The notes under the pieces: generated by a model
What the model saw: only the letters and a program-made list of their open reading frames with translations
Told to the model about the DNA's origin: nothing
Database searches by the model: none
Assembly: GCA_007258455.2 (NCBI GenBank)
Contig: VDFB02047230.1
Coordinates: forward strand, 158,046,635 to 158,110,634
Length of the DNA: 64,000 nt
Reading direction: 5' to 3'
Source: Sequoia sempervirens
Taxonomy: Eukaryota > Streptophyta > Pinopsida > Cupressales > Cupressaceae
Shown here: in pieces, positions 22,241-32,766 of the stretch
Layout: each line of letters starts with the position of its first letter
Numbering within the stretch: the first letter of the stretch is position 1
Position numbers and translations under genes: made by a program

Positions 22241-25200
22241 TAGTTCTCTCTTGGAATGTTAGGGGCTTGAACAGTGGCCCTAGACAAAAAGCTGTTCGGG
22301 ATTTGATTAGGTGTCATTCGCCTGATGTTCTTTTTTGCAGGAGACTAAGCTCTCTGTGGATGGTATGATGGATTTAGTTCCTAAGTTATGGGGGAATGGT
22401 GGATGCCAATGCATTGGTGCTCAAGGGTCTTCTGGCGGGGTGGCATGCTTATGGAACCCACGTAAGATTTTCCCCCTCTGGTGGGGGTCTTTTAGGTCCT
22501 CCCTTTCCATGGTGGCCTCTTGTTTTATGTCAGGGGAAATTGCTCTCTTCTCCAATGTGTATGCGCCTGTGGAGTTGCAGGGCAAGCAACTTTTGTGGTC
22601 CAACATTCATCTAGTTCGCAGCTTATTTCCCTACCATCCTTGGATTATTGGAGGTGATTTTAATGCTATCACGGAGCTTGCTGAGAAACGAGGTGGTATT
22701 GCAAGGTTGGAGGCTTCTGCTTTATTGCTCCAGGACAATATCTCTGCTTTGAATCTTGTGGATATCAAGCCTGGCAATGGTCTTTTTACTTGGAATAATA
22801 GGAGAATTGGTGATGCCTCTATTTCTGAAAGACTGGATAGATTTTTGGTGTCTAGTTTTTGGGTGGGGGACAGGTGGTTGATAAGCTCTAAAATTTTGGA
22901 TGGTCGTGGTTCTGATCATTGGCCTATTAAGCTAGTGGTTGATGTGCCTCAACGGTGTGCTAGACAGACCTTTAAGTTCCAACTCATGTGGCTTAGGGAT
23001 GAATCTCTTCATGTTTTGCTCCCTAGTTGGTGGGATCAGGGGAAGCCAGCATATGGCACTGCCATGTACTCTTTCTCAAAGAGGCTCCAGTATGTTAAAT
23101 ACAGATTGAAAAGATGGAATAGGCAGCATTTTGGTAATTTATTTCAGGAAAAGCAAAAGGCACGAGATAATCTAGACCTAATTACCAGACAAATTCGAGA
23201 TCAAGGCCTCTCAGAGGAGCTGAGTTTATTAGAGGTTGCTGCAACAAAAGAGCTTGAGGAATGGGAGTTAAGAGAAGAGATTTTTTGGAAACAAAAGTCT
23301 CGTATTGAATGGCTCCAGGCTGGGGATCGAAACACTGCTTTCTTCCATAACTCAGTTAAGGATCGGAGACAAGGTAATGCTATTTCTTCTATTCTGTTGC
23401 CTAATGGGGAATCTTTGTCCTCTTCAGCCTCTATTTCAGCTGAATGCATTCGATATTTCTCTACCCTTTTCTCTGAGGATTCGCCTCCTGCGGAGGAGGA
23501 TGAAGCTAAAATTTTAGATTGTATCCCGAAGCTGGTGACTAATGAAATGAATGAATCATTGCTTGCTCCTATTACCTTGTCGGAGCTTGAGAAGGTTGTA
23601 TTCCAGATGAAGAAAGGTAAAGCTCCTGGGCCTGATGGATTCCCCATTGAATTTTTTCAAGAGTTCTGGGAAGTGGTTAAATTGGACCTTTTAGAGGTTG
23701 TCCAAGAATCCTTTATACATAAACAAATGTTGAAGTCCCTAAATGCTACATTTTTAGCTCTTATTCCTAAGAAGATGGGAGCTAACTCCTTGGATTTGTT
23801 TAGGCCTATAGCTCTATGTAATGTTGTGTATAAAATTATTACTAAGTTGATCGCAGAAAGGCTGAAGCCTTGGCTTGATGACTTAATTTCTGAAGAGCAG
23901 GGGGGTTTTGTTGCTGGAAGACAGATCATGGATGGGGTAGTTATTGCTGCTGAGGCCATCCATTCTATGGAATCCTCAAAAGATAAATCTATGTTTATCA
24001 AGTTAGACATGGCTAAAGCTTATGATCGTGTTAAATGGAGTTTTCTATTTAAAATCCTTGGAGCTTTTGGCTTTGCTGAGGGTTGGATTGAATGGGTTAG
24101 GAGTTGTGTCACTTCCTCCTCCTTTTCGGTGCTTATCAATGGTGAGCCCACTTGTTTGTTTGGTGCTTCTAGAGGCCTTAGGCAAGGAGATCCCCTATCT
24201 CCTTACTTATTCATCCTCCTTGCGGAAGGCCTGGGAAGACTCATTCGTGCTCAGGTTGCTAGTGGCTTGCTTCAGGGATGGAGTTGGGGAGATGGTATTC
24301 CCCCTCAGTCTCATCTGCAATTTGTAGATGATACTGCTTTGATGGGCAGGGCTAAGGTTGAGGAGGCTCTCAATTGGCGCAGTGTCTTGGACAGTTACTT
24401 GGCGGCTTCTGGGCAGCGCATAAATGAGGGGAAGTCCTTCATATATTTCTTCCACACTCCTAAAGGTATTCAAAGGAGAATTGCTGGTATCCTTCGGTTT
24501 CAGATTGGTTCGCTTCCTTTTTCCTATCTTGGAATCCCTCTTGCTGTTCGCTCTCTCCCCAAAAGGTTTTGGCAAGAGACTCTTGATAAGTTTCGAGGAT
24601 TGGTCAGTCATTGGACTTGCAGGTGGCTTTCTTCAGCAGGTAGAGTGACTCTCTTAAAGTCGGTGGTCCAGGCTCTTCTTGTTTATAAATGCTTTGTTCT
24701 TTCTGCTCCTTCAAATTTTATTAGAGATTTTGAGAAATTGTCTCATCAATTTCTGTGGGCTGGTAATCTTCTTCATAGAAAATGGAGTCTGGTGAAGTGG
24801 GATGTTGTTTGTAGGCCAAAGCAGGAGGGGGGTCTTGGTCTACGGCGGGCTGATTTGAATGGGCAGGCCTTGGCTGCTAAGTTGTATTGGCGTTGGTGCT
24901 CTCAACAGCATATGTGCTGGGCTAAAATTCTGACCTTCAAATATTTGGGGGCAGTAGAAAGTATGGAGGTAGCAAGGTTTAGTATGGAGGGGAAAGGCTC
25001 TGTGATCTGGAGTACCCTTAAACGTGGTGCCAAGTTGGTTAAACAGGGACTTTTTTGGATTTGTAATGGGGGTCGAGATGCTCTTTTCTGGTATGATTCT
25101 TGGGATGGATACCCACCCATTGTGTCATCTCACCCCCATCTCCAAGATTTGTGCCAGATTTTTGTGGAGGCGGGGTGGAGTCATGTGGCAGATTTCAAAT

Positions 25201-26543
25201 CTCAACAATCTTTGGGTCAAATTTCTGTGTCTAGGTGGAAGAGCCCCTTGGATTGGCCTCCTGGTGGTGCAGTGGAGGATCGTCAAGAGCTTGCTAAGAT
25301 TTTATCGAGTCGTGTCTGTAATTCTCTCCAAGGGGTTGATGTGCTTGCTTGGGGTCCTGACTTGAAAGGAAAATTTTCGGTTGCCTCTGGTTATCAGGTT
25401 TTGGATAAACAGGTCTTTGGAAGCTCCCAGGTTTCTTGGTGGAAGCATGCTTGGAATAAATTTGCTTGGCCTAAGTGTAATTTTTTCTCTTGGCTCGTGG
25501 TTCAAGGTAAGTGTCTTACTTGGGATAATCTTTGCAAACGTGGGTTCCAGGGCCCCTCCATGTGCATTCTATGTGGTCAGCATGATGAATGCTTATCACA
25601 TCTCTTTTTTCAGTGTTCTTTTGTTAAGACTATCTGGCATCACTGGTGGAATCTTTGGAGCTTACCGTGTTGCCATGTCTCTTCTTTGGAGGATTTTTGG
25701 AAGAGACAGGGTTCTTCTCCTGCTAAAACCTCTTTTCTTAAAATTGCTTGGAGCATTGGTCCTAGTTTGATTGTTTGGCAAATTTGGTTGGAACGTAACA
25801 GAAGAATATTCTTGGATAAAAAATTGCTCGTGGGGCAACTTTGGAGGCGAATTCTTGGGGCTTTGCTGGAGACTTTGACTGCAAAGTGTGACCTGTCTGT
25901 GCCGATTGATCCTGGGGACTTGGGTGTTGTAAATTCCCTGGGTCTTGCCACAGGGGAGAAGTGTATTTTGAGCAAAGTGCATCGTAGGCGTGGGCGTGAG
26001 AGGGTTGCTCGTGAGGGCTTTTGGTGCCCACCTGCTCTAGGGGAGTTGAAAATTAATACAGATGGGTCATCTAGGGGTAACCCTGGGCATGCTGGGGTTG
26101 GTGGTATTGGTAGAGATAGCCTTGGAGTGGTGGTTTTCTTCTTTTCTATGTATCGTGGTTTGCAAACTAATAATCTTATGGAGGCAAGCGCTATTCTCTT
26201 GGCGATTGAGCGTGCGGTTTCCCTTGGATGGCGGCGGATTGTTTGTGAAGCTGATTCTCAGGTGGTTATTGATATGTTGAATAATCGAAATGTGGAGGAT
26301 GTGAACTGGCAGCTAGCTGTGGTTGTCAAACAGATTATTTCTCTGTGCTCTACCTTGGAATCCATTGTTTTCCGCCATATTCCACGGGAGTGGAATATGG
26401 TGGCTGATGGGCTGGCTAGATGGGCGTCGGAAAAGACTGATTCTTGGTCTGTGGATGATTGGAGCAATCTCCCTGTTGATATGGCCCCTGTTCTTGAGGA
26501 GTGGGTTGCTGAGGATATGAGGTGCTTCTTGGGTGTGAATTAA
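22237..26543 (+). CDS. LINE ORF2 protein: endonuclease, RT, zf-RVT, RNase H (one frameshift)
   Basis: The frame starts at ATG 22237 with VLSWNVRGLNS, the N-terminus of the AP-type endonuclease. It is interrupted at a run of six T (22331-22336) where one base is missing, and from there a single open frame runs to 26543. Endonuclease motifs GGDFNAI (about 22650) and GSDHWPIK (about 22910) are present. RT spans about 23580-24560 with LIPKKMGA, FRPIALCNVVYKIITK, MAKAYDRVKW, RQGDPLSP and FVDD at 24321-24332. The zinc-binding zf-RVT follows (about 25450-25660, CILCGQHDECLSHLFFQC). A C-terminal RNase H (about 26046-26430) has NTDGSSRGNPG, MEASAI, EADSQ and VADGLARW, with all four acidic residues kept. 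It carries out target-primed reverse transcription. If the T run is a sequencing error the protein would be intact. Confidence 0.95.
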
Positions 26544-26640
26544 TTTTTGTTGCTTTTGGCCCCTTGTGGCTTCCTTCTTTGGACTTTGTATTGCTGTTAT
26601 GATTCAATAAAGTTTTTACCCTCTTTTATTAAAAAAAAAA
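26544..26640 (+). other. LINE 3' UTR and poly(A)
   Basis: About 85 bp follow the ORF2 stop, with TTCAATAAAG near 26602 and a terminal A run reaching the target duplication at 26641. This short 3' UTR is unrelated to the 3' tail shared by the ORF1-only LINE relics. Confidence 0.85.
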
Positions 26641-26646
26641 ACATAC

Positions 26647-26960
26647 CGGGATACTTATAAAATATGGGAATGACATATGTGCTAGTTGTTATTTCTCCAG
26701 CCATATTCATTAAAAACCATGATCAAATTCTAGGTAAGCTATTACCGTAAGTATAGAAAAGGAAAAATGAAAAAAAAAACATTTTTTTTACATACCAACT
26801 GCCCCTTGTTTGATTTTCTACATAATGTGAAAACAGATGTGAAAATGAATTTCTCTGTAGATATAAAAGTAATGCCATGGTAACTATTTGGATCCACAAC
26901 ACAAGAAAGTTGTTTGAAAATATTTCTCAGCCACATAATGTTCACGAGTTCCAAAATCAA
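26647..26960 (-). other. Candidate spliced-gene remnant in CACTA (two exons, short intron)
   Basis: On the minus strand GTATGT donors follow CAGTTG at 26796 and TATCCCG at 26647. Between them a 66-nt T-rich intron ends in TTACCTAG at 26730. The first candidate exon carries the open frame NIFKQLSCVVDPNSYH. The second has FNEYGW in one frame, slightly reminiscent of the FNEYGQ box in plant CACTA transposases, but it also holds stops. The LINE landed exactly at the second donor. I rate this as possible remains of the transposon's own gene, not proven. Confidence 0.25.
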
Positions 26961-27663
26961 AAATCTAATACAAAATTGTCCACTTGACCTTGAAGCTTCA
27001 ATTAGTATGCTTTTAGGATTTTATGTTGTAAAAATATATTCTAGTGGCTTAAAGAAAATAGTAAACAACTGAAAGAATTTTTGTTGATCCATTTTTCCAC
27101 CACAAACATGTACAAAACATATTAATATCATGTTAAGATCATTCCACCCAACACAAGAAAGCTTGGATTCCTATTCTCACCAAGAGAAAGCCAAAGCCTT
27201 CACCTCCTCATGTAAACATAAGAAAAATTTATTGTCAACCAGTCAATTACTTAATAATAACTCACTTTCTAGCAACACAAACATAAGAAATGTATAACTT
27301 CATAAAATATTATTTATGGGGAAATTTGAAATTAAAAAGAGGTGCACTTTCTACTGTTGGAAGGAGCTTGATGGATTAGTCCTCACCCTTTATTGAAAAC
27401 TCAATGTACTTGCCTCTCTATATAAATGTAATCACTTTCTCTTGTAAAAGATAAGGACGTACTAAAAAGAAAAAAAATTGTTGAAGCAATTCCAATTTTT
27501 CTAAATCAATACAAATAAAAGTTCATTTGTTGCTACTGTATGAGTTTGTTTTATTGGTTGGATGTGGTTTTCATGGTTCATTTTACCCTTCCGATTATTT
27601 AAGTTTCATTTATGATTAAATATTTAGATTGAGAATGCAGATCAACAAGAAGACTCTTTCCAC

Positions 27664-28020
27664 ATGTTGAGTTTTAGGTTTCATTTTGCTAACACAAAAG
27701 TGGATTTTTTTTTGTTTCATCCCACTATTGATTCTGAGCTTGAAATCAGGGATCAACAGCAGCTAGATCAATCTAATTTGATGGAGAAACAAGAAAATAT
27801 CAACCCAACAAGTAACAAAAAATCATGGATAGTGAAGAAGGAAGTTATTCTAATTGATATGAAAGAATCACAATCTAATTTTCTAAAGGTAAATGATCAA
27901 ACTATTGATTGTACCATTCCAATACATCACCATGATCAGTCATATCAGGCTTGTACGATTGTTTTAAAGGAGTCTCAAGATTATCTAAATAGTGAAAATC
28001 AAGGTGATACAATGTTATGA
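27664..28020 (+). CDS. Hypothetical 118-codon frame inside CACTA
   Basis: An open frame starting MLSFRFHFANTKVDFF with a hydrophilic Gln/Asn/Lys-rich remainder (DQQQLDQSNLMEKQ, SYQACTIVLKE). Upstream, GAGAATGCAG with a T-rich tract before it could be a 3' splice site, and the frame is open back to it. I recognise no domain. It could be another captured host exon, as the SPT16 fragment shows this element carries such pieces, or chance. Confidence 0.2.
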   Translation: MLSFRFHFANTKVDFFLFHPTIDSELEIRDQQQLDQSNLMEKQENINPTSNKKSWIVKKEVILIDMKESQSNFLKVNDQTIDCTIPIHHHDQSYQACTIVLKESQDYLNSENQGDTML

Positions 28021-28939
28021 GGTGATATTGACAACATAGGTCTAGTAATACAAGTGCAAGAAGACCAACCCAAAAGATGAAGAAGGTATTGGGAATGGAT
28101 GCAGCCATGAAAGGTTTTCAAAACCCCAAAAATTGTAAAAAAAAATGCAAGAAAGTTCTCCATTCCATACGTATTATAATTTTCTATCATGGGTCAAGCT
28201 TGAAACTAGGTTATCTTCTACAAAAAGTGAGGAAATAAAATAAAATGGTTGCAGCCTAGGTAGAGGAGCACACTTTTTCTTTTGTTTCCACATAGAGTAT
28301 TTTTTTTTTAATTTCAAATCATGCTCAAATCGAGCTCATTTAAGAACAGAATACATAGGATGAAAGCATAGAAACTCACCTAGTTTTTGTGTGAAGAGAG
28401 GAACCATAAAAACCCACGTCCTTGTGGCCTTCAAAAGCATGTCCATGGTGATCCGAGGTAATGAGATATCAATAGAGGAAACAAACATAGAAAAGTGCAT
28501 CAAAAATTCACTCATGGCTGCAGCCTAGAGGCCCTAAATCCTTAAAAAATGGAGTCAAAATGACCCAGAACAAGGAAGAAACAACTTACCATTAAGTTCC
28601 TAAATGAAATTGACACCAAATCAACATAGCAATGCATAAAATGTTTGATTTTCAAGCTCAAACCCTAAGTTTCCATGGTCGTTGTGTGCCAAGTTCACTA
28701 GAAATGGAAATGTGCAAAATAAGGTGAGAAATTTGGAAGTTCGATGTTTTGTGGTTAGGGTTTCATGTTTCCCTAGATCACCTTTATCTTTTTATCACAT
28801 TGATTTACAATTAAAGTGCCTTGACTAATACTTTAGCTCATCGTTCCTAGGTTGTTCTATGCCTTAGGTTTTCCTATGGTTTTGAATAGAAACCATTTAA
28901 TTTCATGCCTTAGTTTCTTTATGATTTTTATAGAAAATC
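28021..28939. other. CACTA interior, no recognisable gene
   Basis: No coding motif or repeat structure was seen on either strand. Several copies of ATGGCTGCAGCC-like words occur (28093, 28243, 28513), one of them in altered form. Confidence 0.4.
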
Positions 28940-29129
28940 AAGACAAGCATTATAGTTGGCCGAGTTCAGGCAAGTCTCGTCAGTAGGACTCGGCAGGCAA
29001 GCTTTGAAAAGTGCAAAAAATGACATGAAATTTAAAGTTAAAACTTGTTTTTTTTACTTATTATGAATGCAAAATGATGTACGCCATGGAGTTTGGTATG
29101 GTTTTGAAGGTCTTAATTTGTGCTACCCC

Positions 29130-29375
29130 TCGACCTCGTTGGGGGCAGTGCCCCAAACCCCCACAAGGGGCGTTGCCCCTTGACCCCACTGGGGGAATTA
29201 CCCTTAGACCCCCACATGGGGTGCTGCCCCTCAACCCCACTAGGGACACTACCCCCAAACCCCCACAAGGGGCGCTACCCCCAAAACCCTTGTGAGGGGT
29301 TCTACCCTTGACCCCACTAGAGGCATTGCACCTAGACCCCCACAAAGGGCACTGCCTCTCAACCCCATTAGGGAA
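29130..29375. repeat. GC-rich minisatellite of about 50-bp units
   Basis: About five degenerate units contain CCCCCACAAGGGGCG, TGCCCCTTGACCCC and ACTGGGG-like words. This is a sharp GC peak in an AT-rich background. Short open frames through it on both strands are compositional artefacts. Confidence 0.8.
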
Positions 29376-29410
29376 ATCACTCTGATACTTGATATTATGG
29401 ATATTGCATC

Positions 29411-30062
29411 ATTTAGGACCTATCTTAGACACATTCATAGGAAGGATGTAGGCTCCTTTGAGCCATAGAATTCTAGTTATTGTTTTGAATCTTTTGATAT
29501 TTCATATTTTTTTGGAACATTTGATGTCATGGATTTCATATTCGATGATTTTTGTATACATTCGATTCTTTGACTATAATCTAAGTGTGTTATTTCCTTG
29601 AGCAGCTCAGCTACAATTTGTGTTTATAACTTTATACTTATATGATCAATATATACTTGTGTTAGTGACGAAGACCTTGATTGGGTTAACTAGGTAGATA
29701 GAGAGGTTGAGGCTATAGCCATGACAGAGGAGGCTAAAGCATGAGAAAACACATCCACAGCTAATGTTGGTGAGGGTGGGATGGAGTCACAAGCAGAGAC
29801 TATGGTTGTAGTTGCTACATCATCTAGGACCCACCTTAGATGCCTTCGTAGGAAGGATGTAGACTCCTTTGAGCCATAGAATTGTATTTTTTGTTTTGAT
29901 ATTTCATATTTGTTTGGAACATTTGATGTCATGGATTTCATATTCCATGATTTTTGTATACATTTGACTATATTTATATATCTAAGCGTGTGTTATTTCC
30001 TTCAGCAACTCAGCTACAATTTGTGTGCTTTATACTTATGTGATCGATGTATACTTGTGTAT
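29411..30062 (+). repeat. Direct duplication of about 240 bp
   Basis: The segment 29411-29660 recurs at 29827-30062. Shared words include AGGAAGGATGTAG, CTCCTTTGAGCCATAGAATT, GGAACATTTGATGTCATGGA, TTTTTGTATACATT and TCAGCTACAATTTGTGT. The spacer (29661-29826) holds the fragment of reading frame described for the surrounding interval, whose last residues overlap the second copy. Confidence 0.85.
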
Positions 30063-30596
30063 GTGATCAAATTTTCTTCTATTTAATGATTTTATTGTGT
30101 CTTTAAGGTTTATTCAATAAAGCGTGCTTCAAAGAAGTTTTAAATCCTTAAAAATGTCTAAATTTCTAGTCCTCAGTCAAGTCACCCTAGCCAAGTCCCG
30201 AGTCGAGTCACCCTAGTTGAGTTTGAGCCAAGTCCAAGTCTTGTTACTATGATTTAAATAAAACTAAAATGAATATAAATTAAATATATAATTTAATCAT
30301 TAAATTGTGATTTTAATTATTATAATTTAAAAAAATTGTGTGATTGTGATTGTGATATTACATTAGATTCCTTGCACCCTAAGATTTTTTTTAATTAAAA
30401 TAGATCTTCCTCTTACATTTCTTCTAAACCATTCATATTATTATTGTGAAAAATAAATTCTAAATAATGAATAATATTCAACATATACATTTTATTATTA
30501 TTTATTTATTTTATAATATTTTACAAATTAAATATTACAATTTTTAATTGAAAATAAGATTAAAATGCCATTTAATTCAAATGCTATTAAATCTCA

Positions 30597-30739
30597 GCCG
30601 GTATTGGCATGGTGTAATGGTTTATAGGTGGCATTGTTGTTCTTGCCACTAAGGTTCAAACCCCGTTGGGGTGGTATTGTTGAATGGTTGTATCCGGTTC
30701 ATAGCTCCGGTCAAAAGCGTTTACCCCTTGAATAAAAAA
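30597..30739 (+). mobile_element. tRNA-derived SINE with perfect 18-bp TSD
   Basis: The 143-bp body starts GCCGGTATTGGCATGG and ends in an A-rich tail (GAATAAAAAAA). It is flanked by the identical 18-bp repeat AAATGCTATTAAATCTCA (30579-30596 and 30740-30757). A box A-like GGCATGGTGTAATGG and box B-like AAGGTTCAAACCCC form an internal Pol III promoter, with 30 bp between GGTGTAATGG and AAGGTTCAAA. The structure is that of a retroposed tRNA-like SINE mobilised by a LINE. It sits inside the CACTA element. Confidence 0.92.
30610..30669 (+). promoter_or_regulatory. Internal Pol III promoter (boxes A and B) of the SINE
   Basis: Box A-like word ATGGTGTAATGG near 30610 and box B-like GGTTCAAACCCCG from about 30653. 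Sequence and spacing are as in tRNA genes. Confidence 0.75.
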
Positions 30740-30954
30740 AAATGCTATTAAATCTCAAATTTAAGATCATACTATTATCTTCATATTATCCTTTAAAAAC
30801 ATTTTTTTATCTTTTACTCAAAAATCTTAAACATGGGAAAATTTGTAGATGATTGAATGTAGAAATGAGGTGTATTATGCCATAAAATGTACAAAAGGGA
30901 TATAGTTGAATTTTGATTCCCTTGTAGTCACACCAAGGGTATGGTTTGAGGGTC

Positions 30955-31680
30955 CAATGTATAGGGTAGAGGGTATAGGGGTTGAGGGATTACGGTTTAA
31001 GGGTTGAGGGTTGAGGGTAGAGGGTAGAGGATTGAGGGTTTAAGGGTTGGGAGATTAAGGGTTGAGGGTTAAGGGATTAGGGTAGAGAGTTTACTTGGGT
31101 TTAAAGGTTTAAGGGTTGAGGGTAGAGGGTAGAGCCCAGTTTAAGGATTTAGGGTTTAAGGGTTGAGGAACGTTGATGGTTTAGGGTTTAGGGTTGAGTG
31201 TTTAAGGGTTGATGGTTTAGGGTTGAGGGATTATGCTAGAGAGGGAGGGTCGATGAATGGAGTGAGGGATGGAGGGAGAAGTGAGATAGAGACAAGGAGA
31301 GAAGAGGAGGGAGGGAAAAAAATATATTTATGAGGGTTAAGGAACCAATATATAGGGTAGAGGGTTAAGAATTGAGGGTATAGAGTTGAGGACCTATAGG
31401 GTTGATGGTTTAGGGTATTGGGTTGAGGGTATACGGTTGAGGGATAAGGGTTGAGGGTAGAGGGTAGAAGCAAGGTTTAAGGGTTTAGGATTGATGGTTA
31501 AGGGTTGAGGGTAGAGCATTTAGGGTATAGGTTTGAGGGTATATAGTTGAAGGATTAGGGTTGAGGGTCCAATGTATAGGGTAGAGGGTATAGGGGTTAA
31601 GGGTTTAGGGTTTAAGGTTGAGGGTTGAGGGTTGAAGGATTAAGGTTGACTAGGGTTGAGGGTTGAGGGATCTTTTGATG
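30955..31680 (+). repeat. Degenerate telomere-like array
   Basis: About 700 bp of interleaved GGGTTTAGGG, GGGTTGAGGG, GGGTAGAGGG and GGGTTTAAGGG words, that is, variants of the plant telomere unit TTTAGGG. A purine-rich break (31240-31330) interrupts it. It lies just inside the right subterminal repeats of the CACTA element. Confidence 0.8.
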
Positions 31681-31769
31681 CAAGTGAATTTTAGGCAAGC
31701 AATTGAAGGCCATTGAATAATGGGGAAGGATTTTTTGTTCTAACACCCCTAATCCCTTAACCCTTGATC

Positions 31770-32115
31770 CCTGCTAGATCAAAATAATTAGGCACTAAAT
31801 TTGGCACTAAATTTGGCACTAAATTTAGTGCTAAACCTGATTCTAAACCTGGCACTAAACTTGATGCAAAACCTGACGCTAAACTGAGGGCTAATTAGTG
31901 CCTACTTGGCTCTAAATCTAGCACTAAACCCAATGATATACCCGATGCTAAACCCAGTGCTAAACTCAACACTAAAACCGGTGCTAAATTTGGTGCTAAA
32001 CTCGGTGCTAAACTCAACACTAAACCCAATGCTTAACCCAATGCTAACCTCGGTGCTAAACTAGGCGCTAAATCTGACGCTAAACTGGGCACTAATTAGC
32101 ACCTAATTTAGTGCC
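31770..32115 (-). repeat. Right subterminal repeats of the CACTA element
   Basis: Roughly 20 degenerate copies of GGCACTAAATTT, GGTGCTAAACC and similar words. They are in the orientation opposite to the left-end array at 17700-17876. Confidence 0.88.
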
Positions 32116-32263
32116 TACTTATTTTGATTGGTGCAAAAAATGCCAAAAATAGAGCCATCCCGATAAATAGTGCTGACTTTTTCAAAAAATTGGAGAAAAA
32201 TAAATTAAAACAGTGGGTGGAAGCAAAAAAGGGAGCTAATCATAGGGATTTGTTGTAGTGAAA

Positions 32264-32701
32264 CTAGGTAGGTTAGATATTTTATAAGACAACAAATTCA
32301 TGATGAATTTTGGAGATGAAAACTACATAAAAGGGTCGTATATGATGTGTTAGAGTCTCTAGAGTGGATATTTGATAATTGGTGCTTGAATTTCATATAC
32401 TTGCTTTGGAAAGTGGCCTAATTTGGCCTTGGAGTAAAGTAGCAGACCAAATTTGAAGGATTTGTTACAAAATAACCCTAGTACCAAATTAGATATGTTG
32501 AAATGGGGCCTAATGGGTATTTAAGATGGTCAATTGTTTGTGGGTTAATGGCCTTCTCTAAAAGATATGCTTAAGAAACCAGGTTTGGAGACCTACAAGG
32601 AGAAATAAAGAATTGTGTGAACTAGCCACCAAGTTAGGGTTTATAATTTGATAGGTTGATCAATTGTGATTGTATTCACAAATCCACCTTGCTCTGCATC
32701 A
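32264..32701 (+). repeat. 5' LTR of B, second part
   Basis: This matches 38677-39116 of the 3' LTR, for example GGAGAAATAAAGAATTGTG and TAGCCACCAAGTTAGGG, and ends in CTGCATCA. It begins directly after the AAA target duplication of the CACTA element. Confidence 0.93.
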
Positions 32702-32703
32702 AG

Positions 32704-32715
32704 TGCTATTAGAGC
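32704..32715 (+). promoter_or_regulatory. Primer-binding site of B
   Basis: TGCTATTAGAGC lies two bases after the LTR end. It differs at two positions from TGGTATCAGAGC, the usual plant site complementary to the 3' end of initiator Met tRNA. Confidence 0.75.
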
Positions 32716-32766
32716 ATAGGTTTTGATTGAGAAGTGGGAAAGAGGTTTAAAGTTTGAATAAGTAAG

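Larger units (their letters stand above)
20391..26640 (+). mobile_element. Full-length plant LINE, 6.25 kb
   Basis: It is flanked by an 11-bp target duplication ACATACCGGGA (20380-20390 and 26641-26651). It has a 5' leader of about 320 bp, ORF1, an overlapping ORF2, a short 3' UTR with AATAAAG-like context (GATTCAATAAAG) and a poly(A) run ending at 26640. G and C content and codon use differ from the AT-rich surroundings. Apart from a one-base deletion in ORF2 both frames are open, so this is the youngest element in the window. It interrupts the CACTA interior. Confidence 0.97.
28940..30245 (+). mobile_element. Possible non-autonomous hAT-like insertion with GACTCGG/AGTC-rich ends
   Basis: The interval is bounded by blocks rich in CGAGT, AAGTC and GACTCGG words (28960-29010 and 30165-30240). 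It contains a GC-rich minisatellite and a segment duplicated at 29411-29660 and 29827-30062. Between the two copies a frame reads EDLDWVN, VDREVEAIAMTEEA and SSRTHLRCLRRKDVDSFEP before a stop. The style is that of hAT-type transposase C-termini in plants, but I cannot confirm it by eye. No terminal inverted repeat or 8-bp target duplication was identified. Confidence 0.3.

Noticed and set aside
23201..23647. Long minus-strand frame inside LINE ORF2
   Set aside because: It lies wholly within the conserved ORF2 and has no motif. It is an antisense shadow, like the other minus frames across 22075-26607.
29061..29345. Gly/Arg/Cys-rich and Pro-rich frames
   Set aside because: They run through the GC-rich minisatellite on both strands and reflect the repeat unit, not a gene.
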